Shown: positions 31,114 through 38,935 of the stretch, in pieces
Layout of the letters: each line of letters opens with the position of its first letter
Position numbering within the stretch: position 1 is the first letter of the stretch
Origin: Variovorax boronicumulans
Lineage (GTDB): Bacteria > Pseudomonadota > Gammaproteobacteria > Burkholderiales > Burkholderiaceae_C
Length of the DNA: 64,000 nucleotides
Direction of reading: 5' to 3'
NCBI RefSeq assembly: GCF_019352895.1
Contig: NZ_JAAAFX010000004.1
Location: 124,001-188,000 of the forward strand
Notes under the pieces: generated by a model
Databases searched by the model: none
Told to the model about the DNA's origin: nothing
What the model saw: the letters and a program-made list of their open reading frames with translations, nothing else
Made by a program: the position numbers and the translations under genes

Positions 31114-32013
31114 TCAGGCGTCGTCGCGCGTGGGCGTGGCCGGCGCCGCATCGACGCCCGGCAGGTTCTTCATCGAGCCGTAGCGGCGCGCATAGACCCA
31201 GGTGAACTCGGCGCCGAGCAGGAAGATCTGCGCCGAGTAATAGACCCAGACCAGCACCACCACCAGCGAGCCCGCGGCGCCGTAGCCCGACGCCACGCTG
31301 CTCTTGCCGATGTACAGGCCGATCAGGTGCTTGCCCACAGTGAACAGCAGCGCCGTGACGCCCGCCCCCACCCACACGTCGCGCCACTCGACGTTCACGC
31401 GTGGCATGAGCTTGTAGATCATCGCGAAGATGACGGTCACCATGCCGAAGCTGAAGACGAAGTTCACGCCCTGCGCCAGCGTGGCCCAGCCGCCGAACAC
31501 CGGCGACCACCACTTGCCCAGGGCCGCCAGGGCCGCACTGGCCACCAGCGACACCATCAGCAGGAAGCCGATGCCCATGATCATGCTGAAGGACAGCAGC
31601 CGCACCCGCAGCAGGCTCAGCACGCCACCGCGCTTGTCGCGCGCCGGGGCGCGCCAGATGCGGTCCATCGCGTCCTGCAGTTCGCCGAACACCGTGGTCG
31701 CGCCCACCACCAGCAGGCCGATGCCGATCACGGTGGCGATGATGCCTTCGCGCGGCTTGTTGACGGCCTCCAGCATGCCCTGCACCGCCAGCGCGCCCTG
31801 TGCGCCCATCAGCCCCGAGAGCTGCGCGAAGATCTCGCCGCGCGCCGCCTCCTGGCCGAACACCAGGCCGGCCACCGAGATCACGATCAGCAGCAGCGGC
31901 GCCACCGAAAACACCGTGTAGTAGGCCAGGGCCGCGCCCATGCTCGGGGCGTAGTCGCTCTTCCACGAGAGGAAGGCCTGCTTGGAGAGCTCGAGGAGTG
32001 CGCGCAGTTGCAT
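31114..32013 (-). CDS. YihY/virulence factor BrkB family membrane protein
   Basis: This 299-residue protein has six hydrophobic segments and the YihY motifs SKQAFLSWKSDYAPSMGAALAYYTVFSVAPLLL (about residues 8-40) and FGAAGSLVVVLVWVYYSAQIFLLGAEFTWVYA-like sequence near 240-275 (here YGAAGSL). The family was once called ribonuclease BN in error; its function is probably transport or envelope-related. Start at the ATG for MQLRALLEL. Convergent with DUF924 and divergent from the chromate transporter (100 bases between starts). Confidence 0.9.
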   Translation of the reverse strand: MQLRALLELSKQAFLSWKSDYAPSMGAALAYYTVFSVAPLLLIVISVAGLVFGQEAARGEIFAQLSGLMGAQGALAVQGMLEAVNKPREGIIATVIGIGLLVVGATTVFGELQDAMDRIWRAPARDKRGGVLSLLRVRLLSFSMIMGIGFLLMVSLVASAALAALGKWWSPVFGGWATLAQGVNFVFSFGMVTVIFAMIYKLMPRVNVEWRDVWVGAGVTALLFTVGKHLIGLYIGKSSVASGYGAAGSLVVVLVWVYYSAQIFLLGAEFTWVYARRYGSMKNLPGVDAAPATPTRDDA

Positions 32014-32113
32014 GGCGTCAGTATTGCAGGCCGCCGGCCCGCGGCGTGTCGGTGCAAAGCCTGAGATGGCGCCTCGCCTGCAGCATCCCGCGCCCGCGCA
32101 GATAATCGCCGCC

Positions 32114-32704
32114 ATGCACCCGCCCTCACCGGTCGCGGCCACGGCACCCGACCGCCCCCGACCGCACTCTCCGCGCGACCTCTTCCTGTCCTTCACCTGG
32201 CTGGCGCTGCAAGGCTTCGGCGGCGTGCTGACCATCGTGCAGCGCGAACTGGTGGAGAAGAAGCAGTGGCTCACGCCCGACGAGTTCCTCGAGGACTGGG
32301 CCGTGGCCCAGGTGCTGCCGGGCCCCAACGTGATCAACCTGGCGGTGATGATCGGCGACCGCTACTTCGGCCTGCGCGGTGCCGCCGCGGCGCTGGCGGG
32401 CATGCTGGCCGTGCCGCTGTGCGTGATCCTCACGCTCGCCGTGCTCTATGCGCACTTCGCGGGCAACCCGCAGGTCGCGGGTGCGCTGCGCGGCATGGGC
32501 GCGGTGGCCGGCGGGCTGATCGCGGCCACCGGCATCAAGCTGATCGCCCCGCTGCGCCGCAACCCGCTGGGCTTCGGCCTGTGCCTGGCCATCGTCGGCA
32601 TCGTGTTCGCGGCCATCGCGCTGGCACGCATCCCGCTGGGCTGGGTGCTGATCGTCGTGGGCGGCATCGCCTGCGGCGAAACCTGGCGGCGGATCGGCAG
32701 ATGA
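32114..32704 (+). CDS. chrA1: Chromate transporter, N-terminal-type half
   Basis: This 196-residue membrane protein is one CHR domain: SFTWLALQGFGGVLTIVQRELVEKKQWLTPDEFLEDWAVAQVLPGPNVINLAVMIG is the conserved first part, followed by about five helices. Short CHR proteins come in pairs, and the second member overlaps it by four bases. GATAAT (32101-32106) ends seven bases before ATG 32114 and no Shine-Dalgarno is visible, so a leaderless mRNA is likely. The substrate may be chromate or sulfate; for short pairs this is experimentally supported in only a few cases. Confidence 0.88.
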   Translation: MHPPSPVAATAPDRPRPHSPRDLFLSFTWLALQGFGGVLTIVQRELVEKKQWLTPDEFLEDWAVAQVLPGPNVINLAVMIGDRYFGLRGAAAALAGMLAVPLCVILTLAVLYAHFAGNPQVAGALRGMGAVAGGLIAATGIKLIAPLRRNPLGFGLCLAIVGIVFAAIALARIPLGWVLIVVGGIACGETWRRIGR

Positions 32705-33300
32705 CCATCGCGATGCAATGGCACGACTGGCTCGCGCTGTTCGCGCAGTACCTGATGCTGTCGATGCTCTCGATCAGCGGCGCCATCACCACGGTGCCCG
32801 ACATGCACCGCTACCTGGTCGAGCAGCACCGCTGGCTCACCGATGCGCAGTTCACCTCGTCGGTCGCCATCGCGCAGGCCGCGCCCGGCCCCAACGTGCT
32901 CTTCGTCGCCCTCATGGGCTGGAACGTCGGCCTCAACGCGGCCGGCGGCATCGAGGCCGGCCTGCACGCCTGGGTGCTGGGCCTGTTCGGGCTGGCCGTG
33001 ACGATGCTGGGCATCATGCTGCCCAGCACGACACTGACCTACTTCGCCACACGCTGGGGCCATCGCAACCGCGACCGGCGTGCGGTACGGGCCTTCAAGC
33101 AGGGCATGGCACCGGTGGTGGTGGGCCTGCTGATCGCCACCGGCTGGGTGCTGGCCTCGGGCAACAGCTCCGGCGCGGTACCGGCCTGGCACCTCTGGCT
33201 GCTCGCCGGTGTCGCGGCCTTGATCGTCTGGCGCACGCGCCTTCATCTGCTGTGGCTGCTGGGCGCGGGTGCGCTGCTCGGTGCCATCGGCTTCGTTTGA
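32701..33300 (+). CDS. chrA2: Chromate transporter, C-terminal-type half
   Basis: This 199-residue CHR domain carries MLSMLSISGAITTVPDMHRYLVEQHRWLTDAQFTSSVAIAQAAPGPNVLFVALMGW, homologous to but diverged from its upstream partner. Its ATG overlaps the chrA1 stop (ATGA), so the two halves are co-translated and probably form a heterodimer with antiparallel topology, the arrangement inferred for paired short CHR proteins. Confidence 0.87.
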   Translation: MTIAMQWHDWLALFAQYLMLSMLSISGAITTVPDMHRYLVEQHRWLTDAQFTSSVAIAQAAPGPNVLFVALMGWNVGLNAAGGIEAGLHAWVLGLFGLAVTMLGIMLPSTTLTYFATRWGHRNRDRRAVRAFKQGMAPVVVGLLIATGWVLASGNSSGAVPAWHLWLLAGVAALIVWRTRLHLLWLLGAGALLGAIGFV

Positions 33301-33321
33301 TTCCACTCCAGGAGAAATCCC

Positions 33322-34296
33322 ATGCAACTTCGCCCACTCGGCCGCTCCGGCCTGCAGGTTTCGCCGCTGGCCTTCGGCGGCAACGTCTTCGGCTGGACCG
33401 TGGACGAGACCCAGTCCTTCCGCCTGCTCGACGCCTGGCTCGACGCCGGCTTCAACTTCGTCGACACCGCCGACGTGTATTCGCGCTGGGTGCCGGGCCA
33501 CACCGGCGGCGAGTCCGAGACGATCATCGGCAAGTGGTTCCGCCAGAGCGGCAAGCGCAACCGCGTGGTGCTCGCGACCAAGGTCGGCAAGCCGATGGGC
33601 GACGACAAGGTGGGCCTGTCGGCCGCCTACATCCGCGAGGCGGTCGACGCGTCGCTGCTGCGGCTCAAGACCGACCACATCGACCTCTACCAGTCGCACG
33701 ACGACGATGCGGACACGCCGCTGGAAGAAACACTCGAGGCCTTCGCCGCGCTGATCAAGGCCGGCAAGGTGCGCGCGATCGGCGCCTCGAACTTCACGGC
33801 GCCGCGCCTGGCCGAGGCACTGGACGTGTCCGAGCGGCTCGGCCTGCCACGCTACGAGAGCCTGCAGCCGCTCTACAACCTCTACGACCGCGCGGTGTTC
33901 GAAGAGGCGCTGGAGCCGCTGTGCCTCGAGCGCGGCGTGGGCGTGATCAACTTCTACGCGCTCGCGGCCGGCTTCCTCACCGGCAAGTACCGCAGCGAGG
34001 CCGATGCGGCCAAGAGCGCGCGCGGCGCCAACACGACCAAGAAGTACCTCAACGAACGCGGCCTGCGCATCCTGGCCGCGCTCGATGGCGTGGCCAAGAC
34101 GCACGGCGTCACGCCGGCGCAGGCGGCCGTCGCCTGGCAGATCGCACGCCCGGGCATCACGGCGCCGATCGCCAGCGCGACCTCGGTCGCACAGCTCGAC
34201 GAGCTCACGCGCGCGGCCACCCTGAGGCTCGATGCGGCCTCGATCGCGCTGCTCGACGCGGCCAGCGAGGAAGCCGGCGCGACGGCTTCGCGGTAA
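33322..34296 (+). CDS. Aldo/keto reductase
   Basis: This 324-residue TIM-barrel oxidoreductase has the tetrad residues in FVDTADVYS (Asp and Tyr, about 49-55), LATKVGKPMG (Lys near 82) and LYQSHDDDADTPLEET (His near 117), and ends with the NADPH-binding GITAPIASATSVAQLDE. It resembles the YajO/Tas-like group that reduces diverse carbonyls. ATG 33322 follows CAGGAGAAATCCC. It is 21 bases after the chromate genes, perhaps co-transcribed. Confidence 0.9.
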   Translation: MQLRPLGRSGLQVSPLAFGGNVFGWTVDETQSFRLLDAWLDAGFNFVDTADVYSRWVPGHTGGESETIIGKWFRQSGKRNRVVLATKVGKPMGDDKVGLSAAYIREAVDASLLRLKTDHIDLYQSHDDDADTPLEETLEAFAALIKAGKVRAIGASNFTAPRLAEALDVSERLGLPRYESLQPLYNLYDRAVFEEALEPLCLERGVGVINFYALAAGFLTGKYRSEADAAKSARGANTTKKYLNERGLRILAALDGVAKTHGVTPAQAAVAWQIARPGITAPIASATSVAQLDELTRAATLRLDAASIALLDAASEEAGATASR

Positions 34297-34385
34297 GCAG
34301 GCTCCCACACGGATTGGCGACGATGGCGCCGGTCCGTGGCAGGCCGCGGCAGGCAGGCTGGCTCACCTATTAAGGAGAGAGAACC

Positions 34386-34556
34386 ATGTCCTTCGCGCTC
34401 TACATGATCGGGTTTCTGATCTTCATGGCCGGCCTCATCTGGGGTGCCTCGGTGGCCGGCGTGCCCACGCTGTACATCGGCATCGGCGCCCTCATCGTGC
34501 TGGGGATCGGCATCTTCAGCGCGGTCGGCCGCACGCGGGGCAAGGACCCGTCCTGA
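34386..34556 (+). CDS. Small two-helix membrane protein
   Basis: A 56-residue reading frame starts at ATG 34386 behind AAGGAGAGAGAACC, an excellent ribosome-binding site. It encodes two hydrophobic helices (MSFALYMIGFLIFMAGLIWG, then VPTLYIGIGALIVLGIGIFS) and a short basic tail (GRTRGKDPS). No function is known to me. A bidirectional terminator follows. Strong translation signals and a clean two-helix pattern support a real gene. Confidence 0.75.
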   Translation: MSFALYMIGFLIFMAGLIWGASVAGVPTLYIGIGALIVLGIGIFSAVGRTRGKDPS

Positions 34557-34574
34557 GCCACCTTCGGCGCCCAT

Positions 34575-34612
34575 GAAAAAGCCCGCCCGGTTCGCACCGG
34601 GCGGGCTTTTTC
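34575..34612. terminator. Bidirectional terminator
   Basis: GAAAAAGCCCGCCCGG (34575-34590) pairs perfectly with CCGGGCGGGCTTTTTC (34597-34612) around TTCGCA. T-runs on both strands let it serve the small membrane protein gene on the plus strand and the lipoprotein gene on the minus strand. Confidence 0.95.
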
Positions 34613-34624
34613 ATGCGAGGTGGA

Positions 34625-34897
34625 TCACTTGGGCGCGGAGGCGGCGTTGCGTGCGGCTTCGGTCGCGGCGTTGGCGGCATCGAGGGCCGAGGACGCCGAC
34701 GGCGACGGCGTGGCGGCGGCCGGGTCGGAGGGCGCGGGGGCCATCGTGCCGGCAGGCGGCTCGCTGGGCGATGCCGGTGCGGGCGTCACGGCTGCGGGCG
34801 GTGGGGTCACGACCGCGGGCGCCGGCTCCTCTTTCTTGCCGCAGGCGCTGAGGGCCGCGGCAGCGATCACGGCGGCGAGCAGGACGGACTTGTTCAT
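34625..34897 (-). CDS. Small proline/alanine-rich lipoprotein
   Basis: This 90-residue protein has a lipoprotein signal peptide with lipobox LSAC (Cys19) followed by GKKEEPAPAVV. The mature part is low-complexity Ala/Pro/Ser with a short predicted helix (SALDAANAATEAARNAAS). It is likely anchored in the outer membrane. ATG 34897 follows AAAGGAGATAGCA. No function can be assigned. Confidence 0.8.
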   Translation of the reverse strand: MNKSVLLAAVIAAAALSACGKKEEPAPAVVTPPPAAVTPAPASPSEPPAGTMAPAPSDPAAATPSPSASSALDAANAATEAARNAASAPK

Positions 34898-34978
34898 TGC
34901 TATCTCCTTTGGAACGATGGACAGGAATAAAAATTCTAGGCCTGCATCGGTGCTTCCAAATGTGAGCGCGGCCTCGGC

Positions 34979-35473
34979 TTACAAGCCCAGCGTCGAGGCG
35001 GCGAAGGCCGGCCGCGCCTGCCGCAGGCACTCGTCGAGGCGCTCGCGCAGCGCGCGCCGGCTCTCGGCTTGGTGGCTGCACACGCCCCGGCTGCGCTCGG
35101 GGTCGATGCGGTGCAGCGACCAGCTCGGCGTCCAGACCGCACTGGGCACCGCGGGCGCAGCGCTGCCGCTGCAGGCCCGGGCCTCGACGATGTGGCTCCA
35201 GAGCCGGCGCCATTCGACGAATCGCGCATGCGCGCGATCGAAGACGCCGAAGCCTTCGGCCAACAGGATCAGGCTGCGCCCGCTCGCGGCCCAGGCCTGC
35301 AGCGCGGCGATGCTGGTGCGCTCGCCCAGGGGCCAGTCGGCGAAGTCGGGATCGCTCAAGACGATCTCGCGCCAGCCCTTGCGGGCGGCCGCGTCCAGCG
35401 CCGCCCTCAGCGCCGCGTCGAAGGCCAGCCGGCCATCGAACGGCCCCTCGGGCAAGGCGGTTTCAGACGGCAT
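34979..35473 (-). CDS. Uncharacterised protein coupled to roxA
   Basis: This 164-residue soluble protein (start at MPSETALPEG) has no membrane segment or signal peptide. It contains IVLSDPDFADWPLGERTSIAALQAW, SGRSLILLAEGFGVFD and HARFVEWRRLWSHIVEARAC, suggesting an alpha/beta fold with possible nuclease or phosphatase-like character, but no motif is convincing. Its start overlaps the end of roxA by 11 bases, so it is translationally coupled to that gene. I recall similar hypothetical proteins in Comamonadaceae only. Confidence 0.75.
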   Translation of the reverse strand: MPSETALPEGPFDGRLAFDAALRAALDAAARKGWREIVLSDPDFADWPLGERTSIAALQAWAASGRSLILLAEGFGVFDRAHARFVEWRRLWSHIVEARACSGSAAPAVPSAVWTPSWSLHRIDPERSRGVCSHQAESRRALRERLDECLRQARPAFAASTLGL

Positions 35474-36593
35474 GGGCCCACCCGGCTTCGCACCAGTCGC
35501 CGAGCAGCGCCAACGCATCCTCGCTGGCACGCGCCAGATCGCGCGCATCGAGCCCGCGCTGGTCGGCCAGCCGGCGCATCAGCGTCGCATCGCGCCCGCC
35601 CGCTCGGAAGCTCTCGCCGTTGATGTACAGGTGGCGCGTGTCGTAGAGCATGCGCGTGCGCCGGTCGAGCCGCACGCCTTCGAGCCGCTCGGGCAGTTCG
35701 CCCGCATCGAACCACACGTTGGACTTGGGCTCGGTCATCGACTCGCCCAGTGCGCGGTCGATCGCATCGGGGTCGCGCAGCGCGGCCTCGACGGCCTTGC
35801 GCGCGAAGGTCTGCAGGTCGGCCGGCATCGCCGCGGGGCGCTCGACCGCTTCCTGCGAGGGGTCGCGGTAGTGCACCGCCGGGATGTCCTGCAGTTCGTC
35901 GGCCTGGGCCTCGGCGATGCGCGCCAGCAGGTCGGCGCCCAGCGGCGCGGCGGCCGGCGAGCGCAGGCCGATGGAGCAGGTCATGCAGTCGTCGCCCACG
36001 GCCACGCCGTCGTGCGCATAGCGCGGCGGCAGGTAGAGCATGTCGCCGACCTCGAGCACGAAGCTCTGCTCGGGCTCGAAGTTCTGCAGGATCTTCAGCG
36101 GCACGCCGGGCTGCAGTTCGAGGTCGCGCTGGCGGCCGATCGACCAGCGGCGCCGGCCGCTGGCCTGCAGCAGGAACACGTCGTAGCTGTCGAAGTGCGG
36201 GCCCACGCCGCCGGTGTCGCTGGCGTAGCTGATCATCAGGTCGTCGAGCCGCGCGTCGGGCAGGAAGCCGAACCGGCGCATCAGCGCATGCGCGCCCTCG
36301 TGATGCAGGTCGACGCCCTGGACCAGCAGCGACCAGCCCGGCTGCTGCAGCGGCGGCAGCGCGCGCCGCGGGAACGGGCCGTGGCGCAGTGACCAGCCCT
36401 TGGCGGTCTGGCGCACCAGCCGCGACTCGACGTCTTCCGAGCCGGCCAGCGCGAACAGCGCGCCGCGTTCGACCGGTGGCAGCATGCCGGGCACGGCCTG
36501 GCGCACCAGCAAGGGTTTTTTCTGCCAATGGCGGCGCATGAATTGCGCCGGCGTGAGGCCGCCCAGGAGCGGCAGAGGGGAATGAAGGTCCAT
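35463..36593 (-). CDS. roxA: Ribosomal oxygenase RoxA/YcfD-like (cupin/JmjC)
   Basis: This 376-residue protein has the double-stranded beta-helix iron site His133-x-Asp135 (GPHFDSYDVFLLQ) and His194 (YAHDGV), positions close to H125, D127 and H187 of Escherichia coli YcfD. YcfD hydroxylates an arginine of ribosomal protein L16 using 2-oxoglutarate and Fe(II). LEVGDMLYLPPRYAH and an N-terminal LGGLTPAQFMRRHWQKKPLLVRQA complete the match. Start at ATG 36593, only 14 bases from the divergent SlyD-like start. Confidence 0.9.
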   Translation of the reverse strand: MDLHSPLPLLGGLTPAQFMRRHWQKKPLLVRQAVPGMLPPVERGALFALAGSEDVESRLVRQTAKGWSLRHGPFPRRALPPLQQPGWSLLVQGVDLHHEGAHALMRRFGFLPDARLDDLMISYASDTGGVGPHFDSYDVFLLQASGRRRWSIGRQRDLELQPGVPLKILQNFEPEQSFVLEVGDMLYLPPRYAHDGVAVGDDCMTCSIGLRSPAAAPLGADLLARIAEAQADELQDIPAVHYRDPSQEAVERPAAMPADLQTFARKAVEAALRDPDAIDRALGESMTEPKSNVWFDAGELPERLEGVRLDRRTRMLYDTRHLYINGESFRAGGRDATLMRRLADQRGLDARDLARASEDALALLGDWCEAGWAHAV

Positions 36594-36607
36594 GGGAGAA
36601 TTCTGCA

Positions 36608-37132
36608 ATGGAAATTTCAGAACAATGCGTGGTCGGCCTCACATGGACGATCAAGGACACCCTCGGCGACGTACTGGACGTGCTCGACGAGCCGGTGGAG
36701 TTCCTGGTGGGCGGCGACGATCTCTTCGATGCGATCGAAGCCGTGCTCCAGGGCCATGAGCCGGGCGCCCGCGTCCAGGTGCAGATCGAGCCAGAACAGG
36801 GTTTCGGCGACTTCAACGACCAACTGCTGTTCCTGGAGCCGCGCGCGCTGTTCCCGGAAGGCACCGAGGAAGGCATGACCTTCGACGGCGCGGCCCTGCC
36901 CGACGGCGTCAACCCGGACATCGTGAAAGACGCGATCTACACCGTCGCGGAGATCTACCCCGACCATCTGGTGCTCGACGGCAACCACCCCCTGGCCGGC
37001 ATCGCGCTGCGCCTGGACCTCACGGTGCGCTCGGTGCGCGAAGCCACCGAAGAAGAAATCGGCCGCGGCTCCGCCGGCACCGGCTTCTTCAAGCTGGCCA
37101 GCACCACCCCCGGCAACGACACCTTGCACTGA
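36608..37132 (+). CDS. slyD: SlyD-like FKBP peptidyl-prolyl isomerase
   Basis: This 174-residue protein follows the SlyD layout: FKBP half (PVEFLVGGDDLFDAIEAVLQGHEPGARVQVQIEPEQGFGDF), an inserted-flap chaperone region (LFLEPRALFPEGTEEGMTF to YPDHLVLDGNHPLAG) and return to FKBP (IALRLDLTVRSVREAT). It lacks the His/Cys-rich nickel-binding tail of enteric SlyD. It should assist protein folding in the cytosol. Followed by a perfect hairpin terminator. Confidence 0.9.
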   Translation: MEISEQCVVGLTWTIKDTLGDVLDVLDEPVEFLVGGDDLFDAIEAVLQGHEPGARVQVQIEPEQGFGDFNDQLLFLEPRALFPEGTEEGMTFDGAALPDGVNPDIVKDAIYTVAEIYPDHLVLDGNHPLAGIALRLDLTVRSVREATEEEIGRGSAGTGFFKLASTTPGNDTLH

Positions 37133-37154
37133 GAAACAACCAGCAGCCCCCAAA

Positions 37155-37182
37155 GAAAATGCCCCGCATGCGGGGCATTTTC
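37155..37182. terminator. Perfect palindromic terminator
   Basis: GAAAATGCCCCGC (37155-37167) and GCGGGGCATTTTC (37170-37182) pair around AT; the T-rich 3' side serves slyD on the plus strand, and the symmetric A/T ends could act on the minus strand too. Confidence 0.9.
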
Positions 37183-37193
37183 ATGTTCCAGGG

Positions 37194-37276
37194 ATACCGC
37201 GGAACCGGCTTCGCCGGGCCGCTGGTATCGCCCCCTTGAGGGGGAGGCGGCGACACGCAGTGCGCCGCATCGGGGG
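37194..37276 (-). repeat. Intergenic repeat, copy 1 (reverse orientation)
   Basis: Read on the minus strand this matches the two copies at 44799-44988. Shared blocks are GCGGCGCACTGCGTGTCGCC, a C5/G5 hairpin core (CCCCCT-CAA-GGGGGC), then GCGGCCCGGC-AAGCCGGTT and CCGCGG. It ends four bases from the stop codon of the minus-strand gene, so it sits in that gene's 3' region. Confidence 0.8.
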
Positions 37277-37280
37277 TGGG

Positions 37281-37781
37281 TCAATACCTCGAGATCTGCC
37301 CGTTGTTGATCACCACCCGGTCCCCCACCCGCAGCTCGCCGGGCGTGGGCACGTCGAAGGCACGGTAGCCGCCGCGCTCGGTCTGGACCGAGATGCGGTA
37401 GCTCTGGTAGGCACGCGGTGCATTGGCGTTCGCCTCGACGGTGTTGCCCAGCAACGCGCCGCCCACGATGCCCAGCGCCGTCGCGGCCGCGCGGCCGCCG
37501 CCGTGGCCGAACTGGTTGCCGACCACGCCGCCAATCAGGCCACCGGCGACTGCACCACCGCCCGAAGGGGCTGCACCGGAGGACTCGCTGCGCACCACCT
37601 CGATGTTGACGATGCGGCCGTACTCGCCATAAGGCTGCGGCGCTGCGTAGGCGGGCTGGACATGGGGCTGGTAGGGGTAGCGGCTGGTCTCGTAGACCGG
37701 CTGCGGTGCCACACAGGCGGTCAGCGTGGCCAGGGCCAGCACGCCGGCTGTGAGGGAAAGGAAGCGAAGTTGTTTCTTCAT
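37281..37781 (-). CDS. Glycine-zipper outer membrane lipoprotein (SlyB/17 kDa antigen-like)
   Basis: This 166-residue protein (start MKKQLRFLS) has a lipobox LTAC at about residues 20-23, a Tyr/Pro/Gln-rich segment, and a glycine-zipper 2TM region (GGGAVAGGLIGGVVGNQFGHGGGR, TALGIVGGALLGNTVEA, about 73-115), followed by a small beta domain (YRISVQTERGGYRAFDVPTP, RVGDRVVINNGQISRY). It is probably an outer membrane integrity lipoprotein. Its stop is four bases from an intergenic repeat. Confidence 0.87.
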   Translation of the reverse strand: MKKQLRFLSLTAGVLALATLTACVAPQPVYETSRYPYQPHVQPAYAAPQPYGEYGRIVNIEVVRSESSGAAPSGGGAVAGGLIGGVVGNQFGHGGGRAAATALGIVGGALLGNTVEANANAPRAYQSYRISVQTERGGYRAFDVPTPGELRVGDRVVINNGQISRY

Positions 37782-37992
37782 GTTTCGTGCTCCACGCATG
37801 TGGTTATGAGCTCTTGCTGCGGGCCGATGAGGGCCTTCTGTTCAACGCGCCACGACCAACCAGGATGACCGCAGTCGCTGTTTCCATTCAACCATCATCT
37901 GGAAACTTCGAGGGCCGGGCCGTGCCGCGAGTTCCGATCTTTACGAGAGTGAAACGAAGCGACAGGCGCAGGTCCGCGCCTACAGCCCGGCC

Positions 37993-38439
37993 TCAGGCGC
38001 GCCCGGTGGAACCGTAGCCGCCCTCGCCGCGCGCGCTGGCTTCGAAGCTGCCCACCACGTTGAATTTGGCCTGCATCACCGGCACGATCACCAGCTGCGC
38101 CAGCCGCTCCATGGGCTGCAGCACGAAGGCGGTGTTGCTGCGGTTCCAGGCGCTGATCTTGAGCTCGCCCTGGTAGTCGCTGTCGATCAGGCCGACCAGG
38201 TTGCCCAGCACGATGCCGTGCTTGTGGCCCAGGCCGGAGCGCGGCAGGATCAGTGCCGCATAGCCCGGATCGGCCAGGTGCACCGCGATGCCGGTGCCCA
38301 CCAGCTGCCACCCGTTGGGCTCCAGCGTGATGGGCGCATCGAGGCAGGCGCGCAGGTCCAGCCCTGCACTGCCGGGGGTGGCGTAAGCCGGGAGTTGGTC
38401 CGCCATGCGCGGATCGAGGATACGGACGTCGACGTTCAC
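37993..38439 (-). CDS. dut: dUTP pyrophosphatase
   Basis: This 148-residue trimeric dUTPase hydrolyses dUTP to dUMP and PPi. Motifs seen: [32 protein letters not shown] (split around residues 70-91), a GELKISAWN segment and the flexible C-terminal motif GEGGYGSTG. The start is GTG 38439 ([10 protein letters not shown]), four bases after the stop of the preceding membrane protein gene. Third gene of the coaBC operon; coaBC-dut linkage is common in proteobacteria. Confidence 0.96.
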   Translation of the reverse strand: MNVDVRILDPRMADQLPAYATPGSAGLDLRACLDAPITLEPNGWQLVGTGIAVHLADPGYAALILPRSGLGHKHGIVLGNLVGLIDSDYQGELKISAWNRSNTAFVLQPMERLAQLVIVPVMQAKFNVVGSFEASARGEGGYGSTGRA

Positions 38440-38443
38440 TTCT

Positions 38444-38935
38444 TCACTTGCCTTGTTGTTGTCGTTGTTTCTCGGCCGCGTTGCGGGCCGCTTCCTGGGC
38501 CCACTGGCTCCAGCTGGTCACGCCGGCCGGCAGCAGGCGATGGCGCATCTGCTTGGCGACCCAGAAGCCCCCGGCCAGCACCAGCAGGATCATGCCGAAG
38601 GGCGCGTCGAACAAGAACATGCCGACCAGCGCCAGCAGCCAGACCGCGGCCACGGCGCGCACCACCTTGAAAGGCAGCGCCGCGCCACCCGCGGTGCTCG
38701 CGGCACTGGCCTGCGCAGGCACGGGCGGGCGTGTCGCCGCCCGGCCGCGCGGCGCCACCGCGCCCGGCGACAGTCCGGCGTGCGGTTCGGACGAGGGCGG
38801 CATGCCGACATCGAGCGCGTGCGAGCCATCGACCGAAGCGGTTCGCAGCGCCAGCGCGGCACGCGCCGACAGCTGGTCCACATAGCGGGCGAAGTCGCCG
38901 TTCGGCGGCGTGTTCGATTGCGTGTTCAGGTTCAT
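38444..38935 (-). CDS. Membrane-anchored protein between coaBC and dut
   Basis: This 163-residue protein has a hydrophilic N-terminal half (polar, Pro/Ala-rich, [20 protein letters not shown]) and two adjacent hydrophobic helices near residues 100-135 ([37 protein letters not shown]), ending in a Gln/Lys-rich tail. The ATG overlaps the coaBC stop (ATGA) and dut follows four bases after its stop, so it is clearly part of the operon. No function is known to me. Confidence 0.8.
   Translation of the reverse strand: MNLNTQSNTPPNGDFARYVDQLSARAALALRTASVDGSHALDVGMPPSSEPHAGLSPGAVAPRGRAATRPPVPAQASAASTAGGAALPFKVVRAVAAVWLLALVGMFLFDAPFGMILLVLAGGFWVAKQMRHRLLPAGVTSWSQWAQEAARNAAEKQRQQQGK

Noticed and set aside
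37973..37991. Hairpin AGGCGC-N6-GCGCCT downstream of dut as a terminator
   Set aside because: The stem is six bases and no clear T-run follows on the minus strand, so support is too weak to list.
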